Positions 5,220-7,126 of a stretch of DNA of 7,126 bases are shown in pieces. The stretch comes from Thermoplasmata archaeon. Lineage in GTDB: Archaea > Thermoplasmatota > Thermoplasmata > JAGHBH01. The stretch is from assembly GCA_021161085.1 (NCBI GenBank), contig JAGHBH010000112.1, forward strand, positions 1 to 7,126, given 5' to 3'. The notes beneath the pieces were generated by a model, which worked only from the letters and a program-made list of their open reading frames with translations, was not told where the DNA came from and did not search any database. Both the position numbers and the translations under genes were made by a program. Positions within the stretch are counted from its first letter, which is position 1, and each line of letters opens with the position of its first letter.

Positions 5220-5239
5220 TTTAATACCTCTCACTTTTT
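5220..5239 (+). promoter_or_regulatory. alaS promoter with overlapping palindrome and T tract
   Basis: TTTAATA (5220-5226) is a TATA-like box predicting transcription from about 5249, only about six bases before the alaS ATG. No ribosome binding site is visible before that ATG (CTTCACCTAGCC), which agrees with a leaderless or near-leaderless message. The palindrome AAACGTTT (5215-5222) overlaps the box. Five T at 5235-5239 could end the upstream CBS transcript. Confidence 0.45.
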
Positions 5240-5254
5240 CGCCTTCACCTAGCC

Positions 5255-7126
5255 ATGTTCGAGGAAGAGTATCAGCTGGACTTCTTTCAAGAGCGGGGTT
5301 TCGTCCGCCGGGTGTGCAGCAAGTGCGGCTCGGGTTTCTGGACCCTTGATCCGGGACGGGATACCTGCGGTGATACCCCCTGTGACGAGTACGATTTCAT
5401 AGGCAGTCCGCACACCTCCCGCAGGTTTTCCGTGGACGAGATGCGCTCCCTCTTCCTCTCATTTTTCCAGGAGCGGGGCCACGGGCTGGTGGAGAGATAT
5501 CCGGTGATAGCCCGATGGCGGAACGACGTGCTTCTGGTCAACGCCTCCATATACGATTTCCAGCCCCATGTCACCTCCGGTGCGGTCCCCCCGCCGGCCA
5601 ATCCTCTGACCATCAGCCAGCCGTGCATAAGGATGACGGACCTGGACAGCGTGGGCCGGACGGGAAAGCACATCTCCAGCTTCGAGATGATGGCCCACCA
5701 TGTGTTCAACGACCCCTCCAATCCAATCTACTGGAAGGACCGCACGGTGGAGCTGTGCCATGAGCTTCTGACCGCTCACATGGGGGTGGAGGAGCGGAGG
5801 ATAGTCTACAAGGAGCATCCCTGGATAGGAGGCGGGAACGCCGGACCCAGCCTGGAGGTCATCGTGGGCGGCCTGGAGGTGGCGACCCTGGTGTTCATGA
5901 ACCTCAAAAGGGACCCGGAGGGCGGGGTGATGTTGGACGGCGACCGCTATTCCCCCCTGGCCCTGAACGTGGTGGACACCGGCTACGGCCTGGAGAGGCT
6001 GGCCTGGATGAGCCAGGGCACCCCGACGATATACGAGACGGTTTTCCCCGGCCTTCTGGAGGAGTTCCTGGACTCCGTCTCCCTGGGGGTGGACCTGGGG
6101 GACGAGAGGATATCCCGCATCCTGTCGGAGCATGCGGTGCTGGCCGGCATGATGGACATCTCCGAGGGCAAACGGCTGGACGAACTCCGGGAGGCGGCGA
6201 GCCGCCGTCTGAGGGACAAGGGGATAGACATCTCCCCGGGGGAGCTGGCCTCCCTGCTGGAGCCGGTGGAATCCTTCTACGCCGTGGTGGACCACACCAA
6301 GACCATAGCCCTGATGCTCACCGACGGCATCGTGCCCAGCAATGTCAAGGCCGGCTATCTCGCCCGGCTGCTGATACGGAGGACTCTCCGGTTCCTTGAG
6401 GAGATGAAGGCCGAGGTGTCCCTGGCCGACCTGGTGGAGAGGCAGATAAGATACTGGTCGTCCATAATGGACCAGTCTTCCATCGGGGTGGTCCGTGAGA
6501 TGCTGGAACTGGAGGAGGAGAGGTACAGGAACACCGTGGAGAAGGGACGGGGGATAGTCTCCCGGCTGCTCAAGAAAGGAGCCGTTTCCGTGGACGACCT
6601 GGTGGAGCTGTACGACAGCCACGGGCTGCACCCCAGTGTCGTCAAGGCCGTTGCGGGCGAGATGGGGGTGGTGGTGGAGGTGCCGGACGATTTCAACTCC
6701 AGGCTGGCCGCCAGACATCAGAGGCGGGAGGTTGAAGAGGAGGAGGCCGTGGAAGGGGAGGAGTTGTCCGGCCTGCCGGCCACCAGGAAGCTGTACTACG
6801 AGGACGAGGAGGGGGGAACCCGTGGGGAGGGTGTGGTGCTCCGCTCGACCCCGGCCGGGCCCGCCGGTTCCACCGGGGACGGTGGAGGCGAGGTGGTGCT
6901 GGATGCCACCCCGTTCTATCCCGACGGAGGCGGACAGCCCGGGGACAGGGGTGTGATGAGATGGGACGGCGGCGAGGCCAGGGTGGTAGATGTCCGGAGC
7001 CGGGGGGATGTCATAGTCCACACCGTTGAGGGCCCCCTACCGCCGGAGGGGACAAGGGTCTCCTGCCAGGTGGACGAGGAGCGCCGCATGGGGCATGCGA
7101 GACACCACACGGCAACCCACATACTC
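5255..7126 (+). CDS. alaS: Alanyl-tRNA synthetase, archaeal type, C-terminus cut by the window edge
   Basis: Open from ATG 5255 to the last base, 624 codons with no stop; family members run to roughly 900 residues. It charges tRNA-Ala with alanine in the cytoplasm. The start shows the archaeal extension with C21, C24, C38 and C43 (VCSKCG, TCGDTPCDEYDFIG). Class II catalytic landmarks follow: motif 1 region FQERGHGLVERYPV, then VNASIYDFQPHVTSG, motif 2 region RMTDLDSVGRTGKHISSFEM (126-145) and motif 3 DTGYGLERLAWM (241-252). Helical tRNA-recognition sequence continues to about 510. The editing half begins near LPATRKLYY, with FYPDGGGQPGDRG (554-566) and the metal-binding H618-x3-H622 (HTATH), which clears mischarged Ser/Gly; its remaining ligands lie beyond the window. 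A Gly/Ser/Pro-rich loop at 531-545 is probably a flexible insertion. The gene stands alone with its own promoter-like element and no visible ribosome binding site. No frameshift seen. Confidence 0.97.
   Translation, partial: MFEEEYQLDFFQERGFVRRVCSKCGSGFWTLDPGRDTCGDTPCDEYDFIGSPHTSRRFSVDEMRSLFLSFFQERGHGLVERYPVIARWRNDVLLVNASIYDFQPHVTSGAVPPPANPLTISQPCIRMTDLDSVGRTGKHISSFEMMAHHVFNDPSNPIYWKDRTVELCHELLTAHMGVEERRIVYKEHPWIGGGNAGPSLEVIVGGLEVATLVFMNLKRDPEGGVMLDGDRYSPLALNVVDTGYGLERLAWMSQGTPTIYETVFPGLLEEFLDSVSLGVDLGDERISRILSEHAVLAGMMDISEGKRLDELREAASRRLRDKGIDISPGELASLLEPVESFYAVVDHTKTIALMLTDGIVPSNVKAGYLARLLIRRTLRFLEEMKAEVSLADLVERQIRYWSSIMDQSSIGVVREMLELEEERYRNTVEKGRGIVSRLLKKGAVSVDDLVELYDSHGLHPSVVKAVAGEMGVVVEVPDDFNSRLAARHQRREVEEEEAVEGEELSGLPATRKLYYEDEEGGTRGEGVVLRSTPAGPAGSTGDGGGEVVLDATPFYPDGGGQPGDRGVMRWDGGEARVVDVRSRGDVIVHTVEGPLPPEGTRVSCQVDEERRMGHARHHTATHIL

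Noticed and set aside
5459..7021. Long open frame of 520 codons on the minus strand
   Set aside because: It lies wholly antisense to alaS, is rich in His, Gly and Pro as expected of a GC-rich shadow frame, and shows no recognisable domain.

Overview
The window looks like chromosomal DNA from a GC-rich archaeon. The evidence is an archaeal-type alanyl-tRNA synthetase with its N-terminal cysteine-rich extension, a GGPP synthase with the archaeal active-site signature, a UbiA-family membrane prenyltransferase, a KaiC-like ATPase paired with a ribbon-helix-helix (RHH) protein, and TATA-like boxes placed about 25-30 bases before short or nearly absent leaders. Heavy use of ATA and AGG/AGA codons fits an archaeon. 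A Thermoplasmata-type euryarchaeon is my guess, but the sequence alone does not settle the lineage. I see no insertion sequence, CRISPR array, rRNA, intact tRNA or phage gene.

Layout from left to right. (1) Minus strand, 1-619: an RHH DNA-binding protein overlaps by 20 bases the start of a KaiC/RecA-superfamily ATPase that runs off the left edge. (2) A divergent promoter region of about 140 bases with a tandem 13-bp repeat at the right-hand TATA box. (3) Plus strand, 761-2675: a UbiA prenyltransferase and, one base after its stop, a cysteine-containing protein of unknown function. (4) Minus strand, 2704-4456, convergent with the previous pair: a winged-helix regulator, a 95-residue unknown protein and GGPP synthase, read in that order. 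(5) A second divergent intergenic region (4457-4651) with G-tract repeats. (6) Plus strand: a CBS-pair protein with a C-terminal zinc ribbon. (7) Plus strand from 5255: alanyl-tRNA synthetase, 624 codons of which are present before the right edge cuts it.

How the genes may work together: GGPP synthase makes the C20 prenyl diphosphate needed for archaeal ether lipids, and the UbiA protein is of the type that consumes prenyl diphosphates in the membrane. Their face-to-face placement suggests a small isoprenoid/lipid locus, with the winged-helix protein as a candidate local regulator. The RHH-KaiC pair looks like a separate regulatory or signalling operon. The CBS-zinc ribbon protein and alaS each have their own promoter-like sequence and are probably independent units. 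Nothing here is convincingly a wholly new system. The least explained parts are the two unknown proteins (284 and 95 residues) and the repeated elements in the control regions.
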